Positions 8,966 to 17,231 of a stretch of DNA of 64,000 bases are shown here, one piece after another (the stretch's first letter is position 1; every line of letters starts with the position of its first letter). The translations under genes were made by a program, and so were the position numbers. Origin of the DNA: Cystobacter ferrugineus (GTDB lineage Bacteria > Myxococcota > Myxococcia > Myxococcales > Myxococcaceae); contig NZ_MPIN01000006.1 in assembly GCF_001887355.1 (NCBI RefSeq), positions 310,001 through 374,000 of the forward strand, in the 5' to 3' direction. Below the pieces are notes generated by a model, which saw nothing but the letters and a program-made list of their open reading frames with translations, was not told where the DNA came from and ran no database searches.

Positions 8966-9988
8966 ATGGACGAGGAGAGGGCAGGCGTGAGGTGCGAGCT
9001 GGAAGGACCCAGGGCGATGGGCGGCGACGAGCCTGGCTTCGCCATCCTGTCACGGCGCGGTCAGCTCCAGCCATTGGACGGGCGGCTGAGCGCCCTGCTG
9101 GGACTGGAGCGCCTGCCGGAGACCGTGGGGTCGGTGGCGGAGCTGATGGAGGGGGCGGGCTTCCTCCCCCGGGCCGGTGGAGAGCTGTGGGAGCGCGAGG
9201 ACCGGCTGCTGCGGGTGGGCGAGCGGCCCATGGGCGACGACGCGCGGCTGGTGTGGACCCAGCCCCTGGAGGACGACGCGACGCTCATCCACCGCCGCGT
9301 GCGCTACCTGGGCATGGCCTCGCATGATCTCCGGGGCGCGCTGGCCAACGTGCGCTCCTACGCGGCCCTGCTGCTCAACGGCCGCATCCCCCTGGAGGCC
9401 AAGGCCAGGCGCGGGCTGGAGACCATCCTGCGCAACACCGACAAGGCCCTGTCGTTCTCCCAGGACTTCTTCGACGCGAGCCGGGCGGACCTGGGCATGC
9501 TGGCGTGCGAGCGGGAGAGGCAGCCGCTCGAGCCCCTGCTCTCCGCCGCGGTGGAGCGCCACCTGGAGGCGGCGGGCACGGCCAGCGTGGCGCTCAGCCT
9601 GGAGCTGCCGGGCGGTCCCCTGCCCGAGGTGGACGTGGATGGAGGCCGCGTGCAGCACGCCGTGGAGGCCTTCATCCGCCACCACCTGCTGCGCGCCCAG
9701 GCCGGAGAACAACTCCGGGTGCGGGCTCAGCCCCAGGGGCCATGGCTGCGAGTGGAGGTCCGGCGGGATGGGGTCCCGGTGCCGGACGAGGAGCTCGCCC
9801 TGGTGTTCGCCCGGGAGGAGCGCGCCTTCCGCGAGAAGAAGCTGGAGGATCCGCTGCGCCTGGCGCTCGCCCAACAGGAAGTGGAGGCGCTGGGAGGTTC
9901 GGTGGGGGCGAGCAGCGACGCGGGCGGCACGACGCTCTACCTCACCCTGCCCGCCATGCTCGCCACCTCCGCGGGCGTCCAGGTTTAA
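8966..9988 (+). CDS. sensor histidine kinase-like protein with degenerate ATPase domain
   Basis: 340 residues from the ATG at 8966; an upstream in-frame Met would overlap the divergent response regulator gene, so the inner start is preferred although its RBS is weak. There is no membrane segment. Residues about 25-100 may be a PAS-like sensor. A HisKA dimerisation motif is clear (MASHDLRGALANVRSY), with the candidate phospho-accepting His. The ATP-binding half is eroded: the N-box region reads GRVQHAVEAFIRHH without the usual Asn, and the glycine-rich G2 box is replaced by EDPLRLALAQQEVEALGG. Autokinase activity is therefore doubtful; phosphatase or scaffold function is possible. A divergent partner is the CheY-like gene at 8416-8868. 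Confidence 0.75.
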   Translation: MDEERAGVRCELEGPRAMGGDEPGFAILSRRGQLQPLDGRLSALLGLERLPETVGSVAELMEGAGFLPRAGGELWEREDRLLRVGERPMGDDARLVWTQPLEDDATLIHRRVRYLGMASHDLRGALANVRSYAALLLNGRIPLEAKARRGLETILRNTDKALSFSQDFFDASRADLGMLACERERQPLEPLLSAAVERHLEAAGTASVALSLELPGGPLPEVDVDGGRVQHAVEAFIRHHLLRAQAGEQLRVRAQPQGPWLRVEVRRDGVPVPDEELALVFAREERAFREKKLEDPLRLALAQQEVEALGGSVGASSDAGGTTLYLTLPAMLATSAGVQV

Positions 9989-10074
9989 TCCAAGTGTAAA
10001 CTCCACGCGTCTTGCTGGCGACCCACCCCACGTGGGGCTATCCTGTGGCGCCGGTTTGTGCCAAGGAGGGCGCG

Positions 10075-10314
10075 ATGGGTCTGAAACCGATGGAAATTCT
10101 GTTGATCATGGGGGCGCTGCTGCTCCTCTTCGGAGGCTCGCGCCTGCCACAGCTGGGCTCGGCCCTGGGGAGCGCCATCCGCAACTTCAAGCGGGGCTTC
10201 AGCGGTGAGGAGTCCGCGCCCGAGGAGAAGAAGTCCACGCCGAGCTTCGCCGAGGGCTCCAATGGGGTGGACATGAAGGACGCCAACGCGCGCAGCGCCA
10301 GCCGTCAGGGCTGA
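10075..10314 (+). CDS. tatA: twin-arginine translocase subunit TatA/TatE
   Basis: 79 residues. The ATG at 10075 is preceded by AAGGAGG, six bases away. A single N-terminal membrane helix (about residues 6-21, ILLIMGALLLLFGG) is followed by the family's FGG hinge and an amphipathic helix (LPQLGSALGSAIRNFKRGF), then a short charged, disordered tail. This is the pore-forming component of the Tat pathway, which exports folded proteins across the inner membrane. No tatB or tatC is adjacent, as is common in myxobacteria. TatB is less likely because the tail is short. Confidence 0.92.
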   Translation: MGLKPMEILLIMGALLLLFGGSRLPQLGSALGSAIRNFKRGFSGEESAPEEKKSTPSFAEGSNGVDMKDANARSASRQG

Positions 10315-10340
10315 GTCCTCCCGCGAACGTCGTGCAGCTC

Positions 10341-10383
10341 ACGCCCGTGCGCTTCCCTCCAGGCGAGGGGGTGACACGGGCGT
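10341..10383. terminator. inverted repeat between convergent genes, possible bidirectional terminator
   Basis: Perfect 9-base arms (ACGCCCGTG at 10341-10349 and CACGGGCGT at 10375-10383) flank a 25-base loop in the gap between tatA and the convergent TPR gene. There is no T-tract, so intrinsic termination would be weak; the position is the main argument. Confidence 0.4.
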
Positions 10384-10401
10384 CGTCGTTGCTTCTCCGC
10401 C

Positions 10402-11142
10402 CTACTTGAGCTTCTCCTCGATGCGGGCCCGCACCGCCTTGGCCTGGGCCTGGACGCGCTGGCCCTCGGCGGGGTCATACGCCACGCTGCCCTCGAAGAC
10501 CTTGAGGATGGCCTCGTGCGCCTTCTTCTCCTCGCCCTTGGCGAGGAGGGTGTCGGCCAGGAACATCCACGCGCGCAGGTTGCCGGGGTGCGCCGCGAGC
10601 ACCTTCAGGTAGAGCGCGCCGGACTTCTGCAAGTCCCTCTTGGGCCAGGGCAGCTCGTAGTAGTAGCGCCCCTTGATGAGCAGCGGCGCGCCGAAGTCGT
10701 ACCCGGAATCGAGCTTGATCGCCGTGTCCAGGCGCTCGTTGTACTTGCCCTCCAGGCCCTCGCCCAGCGCCGTGAGGATGCCCACCGCCTGCGAGTAGGA
10801 GCCGATGCCCGCGGCGGAGAAGTAGTGGCCCTCGACACGCCCGGGCGCCGCCTTGCGCGCGCGATCTCCCATCTCCCAGGCCTGCTTGCCGAAGCTCTTC
10901 TTGGTCTTCGCGTCGGTGGCGCCATCCGCCTGCCACTGCAGGAGCCGGGCCGAGCGCCACAACAGCTCGAAGTCCTCGGGGGCCGCCTGGAGCGCCTTGT
11001 TCAACGTTTCGCCCAGTTGCTTCACCACGGCACCGTCCGCCCGCTTCGCGTACAGCGCGTCCATCGCGGACAGCTCATCGGGGGTGGCGGCCAGCCCGGG
11101 CAGGGCCATCAACAGGACGAGGGCGAGGGCAATCGAGCGCAT
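10402..11142 (-). CDS. exported TPR-like protein
   Basis: 246 residues with a cleavable signal peptide (hydrophobic core about 3-17, cut after GLAA). The mature protein is nearly all helical, with repeat-like blocks (ALQAAPEDFELLWRSARLLQ, VLAAHPGNLRAWMFLADTLL) that match TPR spacing. It resembles periplasmic TPR proteins of the TRAP-transporter T-component type, but I cannot assign a partner. It stands alone between tatA (convergent) and the sigma factor gene. Confidence 0.7.
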   Translation of the reverse strand: MRSIALALVLLMALPGLAATPDELSAMDALYAKRADGAVVKQLGETLNKALQAAPEDFELLWRSARLLQWQADGATDAKTKKSFGKQAWEMGDRARKAAPGRVEGHYFSAAGIGSYSQAVGILTALGEGLEGKYNERLDTAIKLDSGYDFGAPLLIKGRYYYELPWPKRDLQKSGALYLKVLAAHPGNLRAWMFLADTLLAKGEEKKAHEAILKVFEGSVAYDPAEGQRVQAQAKAVRARIEEKLK

Positions 11143-11255
11143 TCCCGTCGTGTTAGCACGCGATTTTCAAACGAGGAAGGCGGCCCCCGCGGTGCTTCTT
11201 CAGGCACCTCGAGGACCGCCTCGGTGAGCTGTGGACATGGGACCTGTCCTCGCGG

Positions 11256-12005
11256 TCAGGCGGCGTCGGCCGGGTTGACGGCGTCGAACTCCTCGTCCTG
11301 GTTGAAGGCCGCCAGGTAGCGCTCGAGGAAGTTCTTCGTCTTGAGCTCCACCTGCCGCACGCGCTCGCGCGACACACCCCAGCGCTGGCCCAGCTCCTCC
11401 AGCGTGCGCGGTTTGTCCTGCGTGAGCCGCTCCTGGAGGATGTCCCAGCCCAGATCGCCAATGCGTTTGCGCACCTTGGCCAGGGCCTCCTGAACCTCCC
11501 CATCCTGCTCGCGCGACAGGAAGATGGCCTGGGGCGACGGCCCCGAATCCTCCAGCCGATCCAGGAAGGTCGTCTCGCCTTCCTCGTCGATGCTCGCGTC
11601 GAGCGAGAAGTCCATCATGCTGCCGCGCTCGGCCTCGCCGCCGCGCACCTGGCTGCGGTTGTCCTTGAGGTAGCGGGTGATGTAGGCGCGGATCCACCAC
11701 ACCGCGTAGGTGGCGAAACGCACGTTCTTCTTCGGGTCGAAGTGCTCGATGGCCTTCATCAAGCCCACGTTGCCCTCCTGGATGAGGTCATCCAGACGAG
11801 CCCCACGGTTGGCGAACTTCTTGGCGACCGCCACCACGAACGCCAGGTTGCTCGTGGCGAGCGTCTGCCGCGCCGCCTCATCGCCCTTGCGGGCACGACC
11901 GGCCAGTTCGTACTCCTGCTCCCGGGTCAACTGCGAGTGATCCCCGAGGTGACGCAGATAGTGCGAAAGGCCCTCGGCTCCGTACTTCATCGTCCTGGTT
12001 GCCAT
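11256..12005 (-). CDS. RNA polymerase sigma factor, sigma-70 family (RpoH/SigB-SigC-like)
   Basis: 249 residues, with regions 2, 3 (short) and 4 but no region 1.1, the size of alternative heat-shock-type sigma factors. Region 2 is typical (DDLIQEGNVGLMKAIEHFDP, then RFATYAVWWIRAYI, the -10 melting and recognition helix). Region 4 ends in an HTH (RTLEELGQRWGVSRERVRQVE). Myxobacteria carry several such factors (SigB, SigC, SigE) active in stress and development, and this most resembles that group; the exact orthologue cannot be told. GGAGG lies about ten bases before the ATG at 12005. The 206-base upstream gap should carry its promoter. Confidence 0.9.
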   Translation of the reverse strand: MATRTMKYGAEGLSHYLRHLGDHSQLTREQEYELAGRARKGDEAARQTLATSNLAFVVAVAKKFANRGARLDDLIQEGNVGLMKAIEHFDPKKNVRFATYAVWWIRAYITRYLKDNRSQVRGGEAERGSMMDFSLDASIDEEGETTFLDRLEDSGPSPQAIFLSREQDGEVQEALAKVRKRIGDLGWDILQERLTQDKPRTLEELGQRWGVSRERVRQVELKTKNFLERYLAAFNQDEEFDAVNPADAA

Positions 12006-12211
12006 GATTTCGCGTCCTCCGTTGTCTTCACGATTCGGACGCGCCCACCCCCATCTCCGCGTCCACTCTTGGAGTTAAGACGCATGACGGGCCGGAGGGT
12101 TTCTCGGTTCCACGACAGGGAAGTATTTGTTCTGCTTACCCCGTCCACAAGTCGCACCCCAATGTCCGGTTCAAGGACGTGGAGTGAAACGAACCCACTC
12201 TTTCCATAGCG

Positions 12212-13642
12212 TCACGGCCACTTGGGCGCTGGAAAGATCTTCTCCGGATTCAGCAGCCCTGAAGGGTCGAAGAATTCCTTCAGCCGGCGTTGCAGGGCGA
12301 GGACACCTTCGGCTTGTTCCATCGCCAGATATTCCCGCTTGGCATGTCCCACACCATGCTCGCCTGTGATGGTTCCTCCCATGGCGACGGTGAGCTCCAA
12401 CATCCGTTGAATGCCCTTCTCCACGAGCGCGCGCTGGTGCGGACCGTCGTAGAGGAGGTTGGCGTGCAGGTTGCCGTCTCCCGCGTGGCCGTAGGTGGCG
12501 ACGAGCAGGCCAAGCTCCTCGCCCATGTCCTTGAGCGCCCGGATGATGTCGGGAATGCGGGAGCGGGGAACGGCGATGTCCTCGGAAATCTTGTGCGGCT
12601 TCAAGGCCCGGAGAGCCGGGGAGACCAGGCGGCGCGCCGTCCACAGCCTCTCTCGTTGGGACTCGTCCTGGGCCACGAGCACCTCCCGCGCCCCCTCCCG
12701 CTCGCAGATCTCCCCGAGTTGCGTGAGCTCCGCGAACAAGCCCTCCTCCACGTTGCCATCCACCTCGGCGATGACGGCCGCCCCGGCTCCCTCCGGGAAG
12801 GGAAAGCCGCGATGACGCACGGCGTGAAGGGCCGTGTCATCGAGGAGCTCCAACGTTCGGGGGAGGATCCCCGCCGTCAGGACGGCGGTGATGGCGTGCG
12901 CGGCGGCGTACACCGAGTCGAAGACGACGAGGGCCGTCTTCACGTACCGGGGCCGGGGCACGAGCTGGACGGTGATCTCCGTGGCCACCCCCAGCGTGCC
13001 CTCCGAGCCCACGAACAGGCCCACCAGATCGTAGCCCGCCACCCCCTTGAGCGTGCGGCGGCCCACCCGCAGCACCTCGCCCGAGGGCAGCACCCACTCC
13101 AGGCCGATGATGTAGTCCCGGGTGACGCCGTACTTGAGCGCCCTCGGGCCTCCGGCGTTCTCCGCCACGTTGCCGCCCAGCGTGCAGAACTCCCAGGAGT
13201 TCGGGTCCGGTGGATAGAAGAGCCCCTGGGCCTCCACCGCCTTCATGAAATCGCCGGTGATGACGCCCGGCTGCGCCACCGCCGTCAGGTCCTCCACCGA
13301 CACCGAGAGGATGCGGTTCATCCGCTCCAGACTCACCGCCACGCCGCCTCGCAGGGGCAGCGAGCCGCCGCTCTTGCCACTGCGCGCCCCACAGGGAGTG
13401 AAGGGCACACCGAGCGCCTGACAGGTCCGGAAGACCGCGGACACCTGGGCCGTATCCTCGGGAAACACCACGAGATCCGGGGGATAGACGCCCGAGTCGG
13501 ACTCGTCCCGGGCGTAGCTCTCCAGGGTGGGCGCGTCGCGGCGCACCTGACCCGCGGACAGCACCGCCACCAGCGCCGTGTGGGCTCGCTCCATCAGCGA
13601 GGGATCGGGTCTCGGAAAGGTACGCTCCGAGGGCAAGCTCAT
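12212..13642 (-). CDS. FAD-linked oxidase (GlcD / D-lactate dehydrogenase family)
   Basis: 476 residues from the ATG at 13642, chosen because AAGGAG precedes it; a longer open frame runs upstream into the neighbour. Residues about 50-230 form the PCMH-type FAD domain (GARSGKSGGSLPLRGGVAVSL and LGGNVAENAGGPRALKYG). The C-terminal half has the family's metal and substrate signature (YGHAGDGNLHANLL, GEHGVGHAKREYL). Enzymes of this type oxidise glycolate, D-lactate or D-2-hydroxy acids and pass electrons to the respiratory chain or an Fe-S partner. No glcE or glcF is adjacent, so a stand-alone D-lactate or D-2-hydroxyacid dehydrogenase is more likely than the three-subunit glycolate oxidase. Confidence 0.9.
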   Translation of the reverse strand: MSLPSERTFPRPDPSLMERAHTALVAVLSAGQVRRDAPTLESYARDESDSGVYPPDLVVFPEDTAQVSAVFRTCQALGVPFTPCGARSGKSGGSLPLRGGVAVSLERMNRILSVSVEDLTAVAQPGVITGDFMKAVEAQGLFYPPDPNSWEFCTLGGNVAENAGGPRALKYGVTRDYIIGLEWVLPSGEVLRVGRRTLKGVAGYDLVGLFVGSEGTLGVATEITVQLVPRPRYVKTALVVFDSVYAAAHAITAVLTAGILPRTLELLDDTALHAVRHRGFPFPEGAGAAVIAEVDGNVEEGLFAELTQLGEICEREGAREVLVAQDESQRERLWTARRLVSPALRALKPHKISEDIAVPRSRIPDIIRALKDMGEELGLLVATYGHAGDGNLHANLLYDGPHQRALVEKGIQRMLELTVAMGGTITGEHGVGHAKREYLAMEQAEGVLALQRRLKEFFDPSGLLNPEKIFPAPKWP

Positions 13643-13655
13643 GCCGCTCTCTCCT

Positions 13656-14279
13656 TCATCGGCGCGGGAGCGCCAGGCGCGTCCACAACTCCCGGCGCAT
13701 GGCTCCGTCCCGTCGCAACAAACCTTCATAGGCCTCCGCGTGCGTGCGCGCATCACGCTGCCGGGGCCCACGGATGCGCAGGCACGCCTGCTCCGCCTCG
13801 ATGATGCAGGCGGTGGCGGGGCTGCCGAGCACGCGCGACAACGACGCGGCCACCTCGCGTGCCATGTCCTCCTGGAGGATGAGCCGGTGCGCGAAGCAGT
13901 CCACCAGCGTGCCCAGCCGCCCGAAGCCCACCACCCACTTCGCCGGGACATAGGCCACATGGGCCCGCCCCTCCACGGGCAGCAGGTGGTGCGGACACAT
14001 GGACTGGAAGCGCAGGTCCGTCACCACCACCAGCTCTCCGGACGAGCCCCGCGGCGCGCGAATCAACTCTCCCAGCGCCTCCTCGGGCGTCTGGGCATAG
14101 CCATCGAGGAACTCCGTCGCCCACGCCTCCGCCACCCGCTCCGGGGTCTCGTGCAGGTTGGGATCCGCCTCCTGGGAGAGGCCCGCCGCGCGCAGGAAGT
14201 CCTGGATGGCCACGGCCATGGCGGCCCGATCCGGCTTCACGGCCCGCGCCCCCTCCTTCGTGACTCGGCGATTTCCCAT
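13656..14279 (-). CDS. folE: GTP cyclohydrolase I
   Basis: 207 residues from MGNRR; AGGAGG sits at the right distance from this ATG and too close to an upstream Met. The catalytic zinc site is present: Cys95 and His98 in SMCPHHLLP, Cys166 in EQACLRIRG. The enzyme opens GTP to dihydroneopterin triphosphate, the first step of folate and tetrahydrobiopterin synthesis. The stretch before the second zinc Cys has Gln where a His is common, and the C-terminal tail after RIRG is unusual, so this is a somewhat divergent member. It is 13 bases upstream of the FAD oxidase gene and probably shares a transcript with it. Confidence 0.92.
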   Translation of the reverse strand: MGNRRVTKEGARAVKPDRAAMAVAIQDFLRAAGLSQEADPNLHETPERVAEAWATEFLDGYAQTPEEALGELIRAPRGSSGELVVVTDLRFQSMCPHHLLPVEGRAHVAYVPAKWVVGFGRLGTLVDCFAHRLILQEDMAREVAASLSRVLGSPATACIIEAEQACLRIRGPRQRDARTHAEAYEGLLRRDGAMRRELWTRLALPRR

Positions 14280-14412
14280 TGGCATACCTCCTGGTCGTCC
14301 CTTGGACCCCAACACGAAAAGGGGTGCAACCTACAGCGAAGCCCGCGTGGGATCTCCCAGGAAGACCCGCCCCCGGAATGAAGAGCGCGTCCCGCCGTTC
14401 ACCCTCCCACCC

Positions 14413-14441
14413 TTGACACGCTTCGGGCGCGTCAGTAGAGC
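14413..14441 (+). promoter_or_regulatory. candidate sigma-70 promoter for the metal-uptake operon
   Basis: TTGACA at 14413-14418, a 17-base spacer and TAGAGC at 14436-14441, only about 19 bases before the ATG at 14460. The -35 is perfect, the -10 is poor. It is the only good candidate in the gap between folE and the zinc operon. Confidence 0.4.
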
Positions 14442-14459
14442 CCTCTGATCCCCTGGCCC

Positions 14460-14879
14460 ATGCGCTCCCGAGTCCATACTGCTGGACCCCTCATCGCCCC
14501 CCTGCTGGTGGTGCTCTGGGTGATCCAGTCGGTGCTCGCCCTCGCGCACTTCCAGGAACACTCGCACCGCTACTGCGCCGTGCATGGCTCCTTCGAGGAG
14601 GCCTCTTCCAGCGGGGGAGCCGCACGTTGGGTGCGATTCCAGGAAGAACGGGCCGTGGAGCGGCAGCCGGCCGCGTCCGAGGGCGCACTGCGCCATGAGG
14701 CGTGCGACTTCCTCGCCTCCAGCGAGCGCCCCCAATGGACCGGGAGCCCCCCGCCAGCGACGTCCCTCGTCGCGACCTGCCTCGAGGTGAACCCGCCCGT
14801 CACCGAGTCGCCCCGGGCGCTGTCCTCGCTGTCCGTCCTCGACCTGGCTCCCAAGGTGTCTCCTCCGGCGCGTGCCTGA
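14460..14879 (+). CDS. small membrane-anchored protein, first gene of the metal-uptake locus
   Basis: 139 residues, no recognised family. One hydrophobic segment (about 9-29, IAPLLVVLWVIQSVLALAHF) anchors a Ser/Pro-rich, mostly polar exported part. Just after the helix is an AHFxxHSHRYCAVHG stretch rich in His and Cys, and the C terminus ends in LAPKVSPP. The protein encoded at 24541-24975 has the same plan (AHF...H...CLEHG after one helix; LAPKASPP at the end), so the two are paralogues. Position just ahead of a porin-like protein and a zinc ABC transporter suggests a part in metal sensing or handling, by association only. Confidence 0.6.
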   Translation: MRSRVHTAGPLIAPLLVVLWVIQSVLALAHFQEHSHRYCAVHGSFEEASSSGGAARWVRFQEERAVERQPAASEGALRHEACDFLASSERPQWTGSPPPATSLVATCLEVNPPVTESPRALSSLSVLDLAPKVSPPARA

Positions 14880-14904
14880 CCGCGTCGAAGCGAGGTCTTG
14901 GGTC

Positions 14905-14927
14905 GACGTCCGCCCCCGGGCGACGTC
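14905..14927. promoter_or_regulatory. inverted repeat just upstream of the porin-like gene
   Basis: GACGTC-c-GCCC-cc-GGGC-GACGTC, a 10-base pairing with one bulged base, ends 19 bases before the GTG start at 14947. It could be an operator or a translation-controlling hairpin; the loop is too short for a simple stem unless the inner pairs open. Confidence 0.3.
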
Positions 14928-14946
14928 CTGGTTCGAGGAGTAGCAC

Positions 14947-16275
14947 GTGTCCCTTCCTTCATGCCGGCTCGCCGGCATCATCGCCTGTCTGTCATTGTCC
15001 CTCCCGCTGTCCGCGTCCGCGCAGGACCCGGCCGCGCCTCCCTCCTCTTCCCCGGAGACCCCCGCCTCCTCCGAGGACGCGGGGCTGTCCGCCGACGATT
15101 TGAAGGACATCGAGTCGGCACTCGGCCAGGACGCCGCCGCCGCCCAGGCGGGCACGCCCCCCGCCGCGACCACGCCCCCCGCCAGCTCCAATCCCAGTGG
15201 GGTGGTGATCAGCCCGAGCAACATCAACTTCCGCGGACTGGAGCTGTCCTTCATCCTCGACGTGGCGGGGGCCGCCTTCAGCTCGAAGGAACCCCTGCAG
15301 TCGGGCGGGCATGATCCCACCGCCAACGGCTTCAACCTCCAGCAGTTGGAGATGTCGCTGAACACGGCGGTGGACCCCTACTTCCGATTCACCGGCAACA
15401 TCGTCTTCAGCCAGTTCGGCGTCGAAGTGGAGGAGGCGTACGCCGCCACCACCGCCCTGCCCGCCAACCTCCAGCTCCGCGCCGGCCAGTTCCTCACCCT
15501 CTTCGGCCGGCTCAACTCCACCCACCCGCATAGCTGGGACTTCGTGGACCAGCCCTTCGCGCTCGGCCGCGTCTTCGGCGGTGAGGGCAACCGCGGACTG
15601 GGCGTGGAGGCCTCCTGGCTCTCGCCGCTGCCCTGGTACCTGGAGGTCGTCGGCTCCGTCACCGATGCCAGCGGCGGGAGCACCGCGCGCAGCTTCCTCG
15701 GCGCGGGAGGCGGAGGGGTCAGCTCACCGCTCGACTTCCAGTTCACCGGCGCGGTGAAGCAGTTCTTCCCGCTGACGGATGAGCTGTCGCTCGTCTGGGG
15801 CCTGTCCGCCGCCGATGGGCCCACCCCCACCGGCTACCGCAACCGCGCCGACGTGTTCGGCACCGACGTGTACCTCAAGTACCGGCCCCTCGCCGGAGGC
15901 AGCACCACCATCGTGGCCCTCCAGGGCGAGCTGTTCTACCGGCGCCGGCAGGTGCCCCAGGACGTGCTCTCGGATGTCAGCGGGTACGGCCAGGTCCTCT
16001 GGCGCTTCTCCCAGCGGTGGGCCGCCGCCGGCCGCTACGAGTTCGGCACGCCCGCGCGCGACCTCGAGGGCGCCATCGCCAACGACGCGCTCGACCCCGA
16101 CTGGACGGCCAACCGCCAGCGCATCTCGGCCAACGTCACCTTCTGGCCCACCGAGTTCTCCCGCCTGCGCCTGCAAGCCGCCACGGACCTCGTCGGCTGG
16201 CGGGAGGAGCCGGACACCTCGGTCTTCCTCGCACTCGAAGTGGTGATGGGCGCGCACGGCGCTCACTCCTTCTGA
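14947..16275 (+). CDS. outer-membrane porin-like protein of the metal-uptake operon
   Basis: 442 residues from a GTG preceded by GAGGAG. A signal peptide (about 1-25, cut after ASAQ) is followed by a long Ala/Pro/Ser-rich linker (about 26-80) and then a region of alternating short amphipathic strands to the end, typical of a monomeric beta-barrel. The protein resembles the outer-membrane proteins encoded beside zinc ABC transporters in proteobacteria, which pass metal into the periplasm, but it has no TonB plug domain. Its place immediately before the ZnuA-like gene supports that role. Operon spacing to the next gene is 26 bases. Confidence 0.7.
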   Translation: MSLPSCRLAGIIACLSLSLPLSASAQDPAAPPSSSPETPASSEDAGLSADDLKDIESALGQDAAAAQAGTPPAATTPPASSNPSGVVISPSNINFRGLELSFILDVAGAAFSSKEPLQSGGHDPTANGFNLQQLEMSLNTAVDPYFRFTGNIVFSQFGVEVEEAYAATTALPANLQLRAGQFLTLFGRLNSTHPHSWDFVDQPFALGRVFGGEGNRGLGVEASWLSPLPWYLEVVGSVTDASGGSTARSFLGAGGGGVSSPLDFQFTGAVKQFFPLTDELSLVWGLSAADGPTPTGYRNRADVFGTDVYLKYRPLAGGSTTIVALQGELFYRRRQVPQDVLSDVSGYGQVLWRFSQRWAAAGRYEFGTPARDLEGAIANDALDPDWTANRQRISANVTFWPTEFSRLRLQAATDLVGWREEPDTSVFLALEVVMGAHGAHSF

Positions 16276-16301
16276 CTCCCCTTCCCGCACTGGAGCCCTC
16301 G

Positions 16302-17228
16302 ATGAACCCCTTCCGATTCCTCGCGGCCCTGAGCGCCGCCCTCTGCTGCCTGCTGTCCCTCCCCGCCCACGCCGACCTGAAGGTGGTCGCCTCGTTGCCC
16401 GACCTCGCCGCGCTCGCCAAGGCCGTGGGCGGCGAGCACGTCCAGGTCACCGCCATGGCGCTGTCCACCCAGGATCCCCACTTCGTGGACGCCCGGCCCA
16501 ACCTGGCGCTCGAGCTCAACCGCGCCGATCTGCTGCTCTCCGTCGGCCTGGAACTGGAGATCGGCTGGTTGCCCACGCTCCAGAATGGCGCGCGCAATCA
16601 GCGCATCCTCTCCAGTGGCCCCGGCTTCCTGGACGTGTCCCAGTTCGTCGTCAACAAGCGCGAGGTGCCCCAGACGCCCACGGACCGCAGCAATGGGGAC
16701 GTGCACCCGGGCGGCAACCCGCACTACCTCTATGATCCGAACATCGGCCTCACGGTCGCCCAGGGCATCGCCGAGAAGATGATCGCCCTGGACGCGAAGA
16801 ACGCGGAGGCCTACCGCGCCAACCTGGCGAAGTTCACCGATGAGCTGAAGAAGGCCATCCCCGCCTGGGAGCAGCGTCTGGCCGGCCTCAAGGGCACGCC
16901 CGTCGTCGCCTACCACCGGACCACGGCCTACCTGTCCGGGTGGCTGGGCTTCGACACCATCGCCTACCTCGAGCCCAAGCCCGGCATTCCCCCCACGCCC
17001 GCCCACGTGGCCCAGGTGCTCGCGCAGGCCCGCCAGCGCAAGGCGCGGATGGTGTTGCGCGAGGAGTACTACCCCGCCAGCACCTCCAAGCTGGTGGCGG
17101 ACAAGATCCCCGCCCCCCTCGTCGTGCTCCCGGGCGGCACCAACTTCCGGGGAGGAGAGACGTACCTCCGGCACATCGAGGACGTGGTGAGCCGGCTGGA
17201 GAAGGGCCTGAAGGGCCAGGGGACCTGA
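16302..17228 (+). CDS. znuA: metal ABC transporter substrate-binding protein (ZnuA-like)
   Basis: 308 residues; signal peptide about 1-24 (AHA|DLK). The protein is a cluster A-I periplasmic binding protein with two lobes joined by a long helix (about 150-185). Likely metal ligands are His60 (QDPHF), His135 and/or His141 (VHPGGNPHYLYD) and the His of AYHRT. It lacks the long His-rich loop of many ZnuA proteins; a short GDVHPGGNPH loop is in its place, so manganese as substrate is not excluded. The ZnuC- and ZnuB-like genes follow in the same operon. Confidence 0.88.
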   Translation: MNPFRFLAALSAALCCLLSLPAHADLKVVASLPDLAALAKAVGGEHVQVTAMALSTQDPHFVDARPNLALELNRADLLLSVGLELEIGWLPTLQNGARNQRILSSGPGFLDVSQFVVNKREVPQTPTDRSNGDVHPGGNPHYLYDPNIGLTVAQGIAEKMIALDAKNAEAYRANLAKFTDELKKAIPAWEQRLAGLKGTPVVAYHRTTAYLSGWLGFDTIAYLEPKPGIPPTPAHVAQVLAQARQRKARMVLREEYYPASTSKLVADKIPAPLVVLPGGTNFRGGETYLRHIEDVVSRLEKGLKGQGT

Positions 17229-17231
17229 GCC

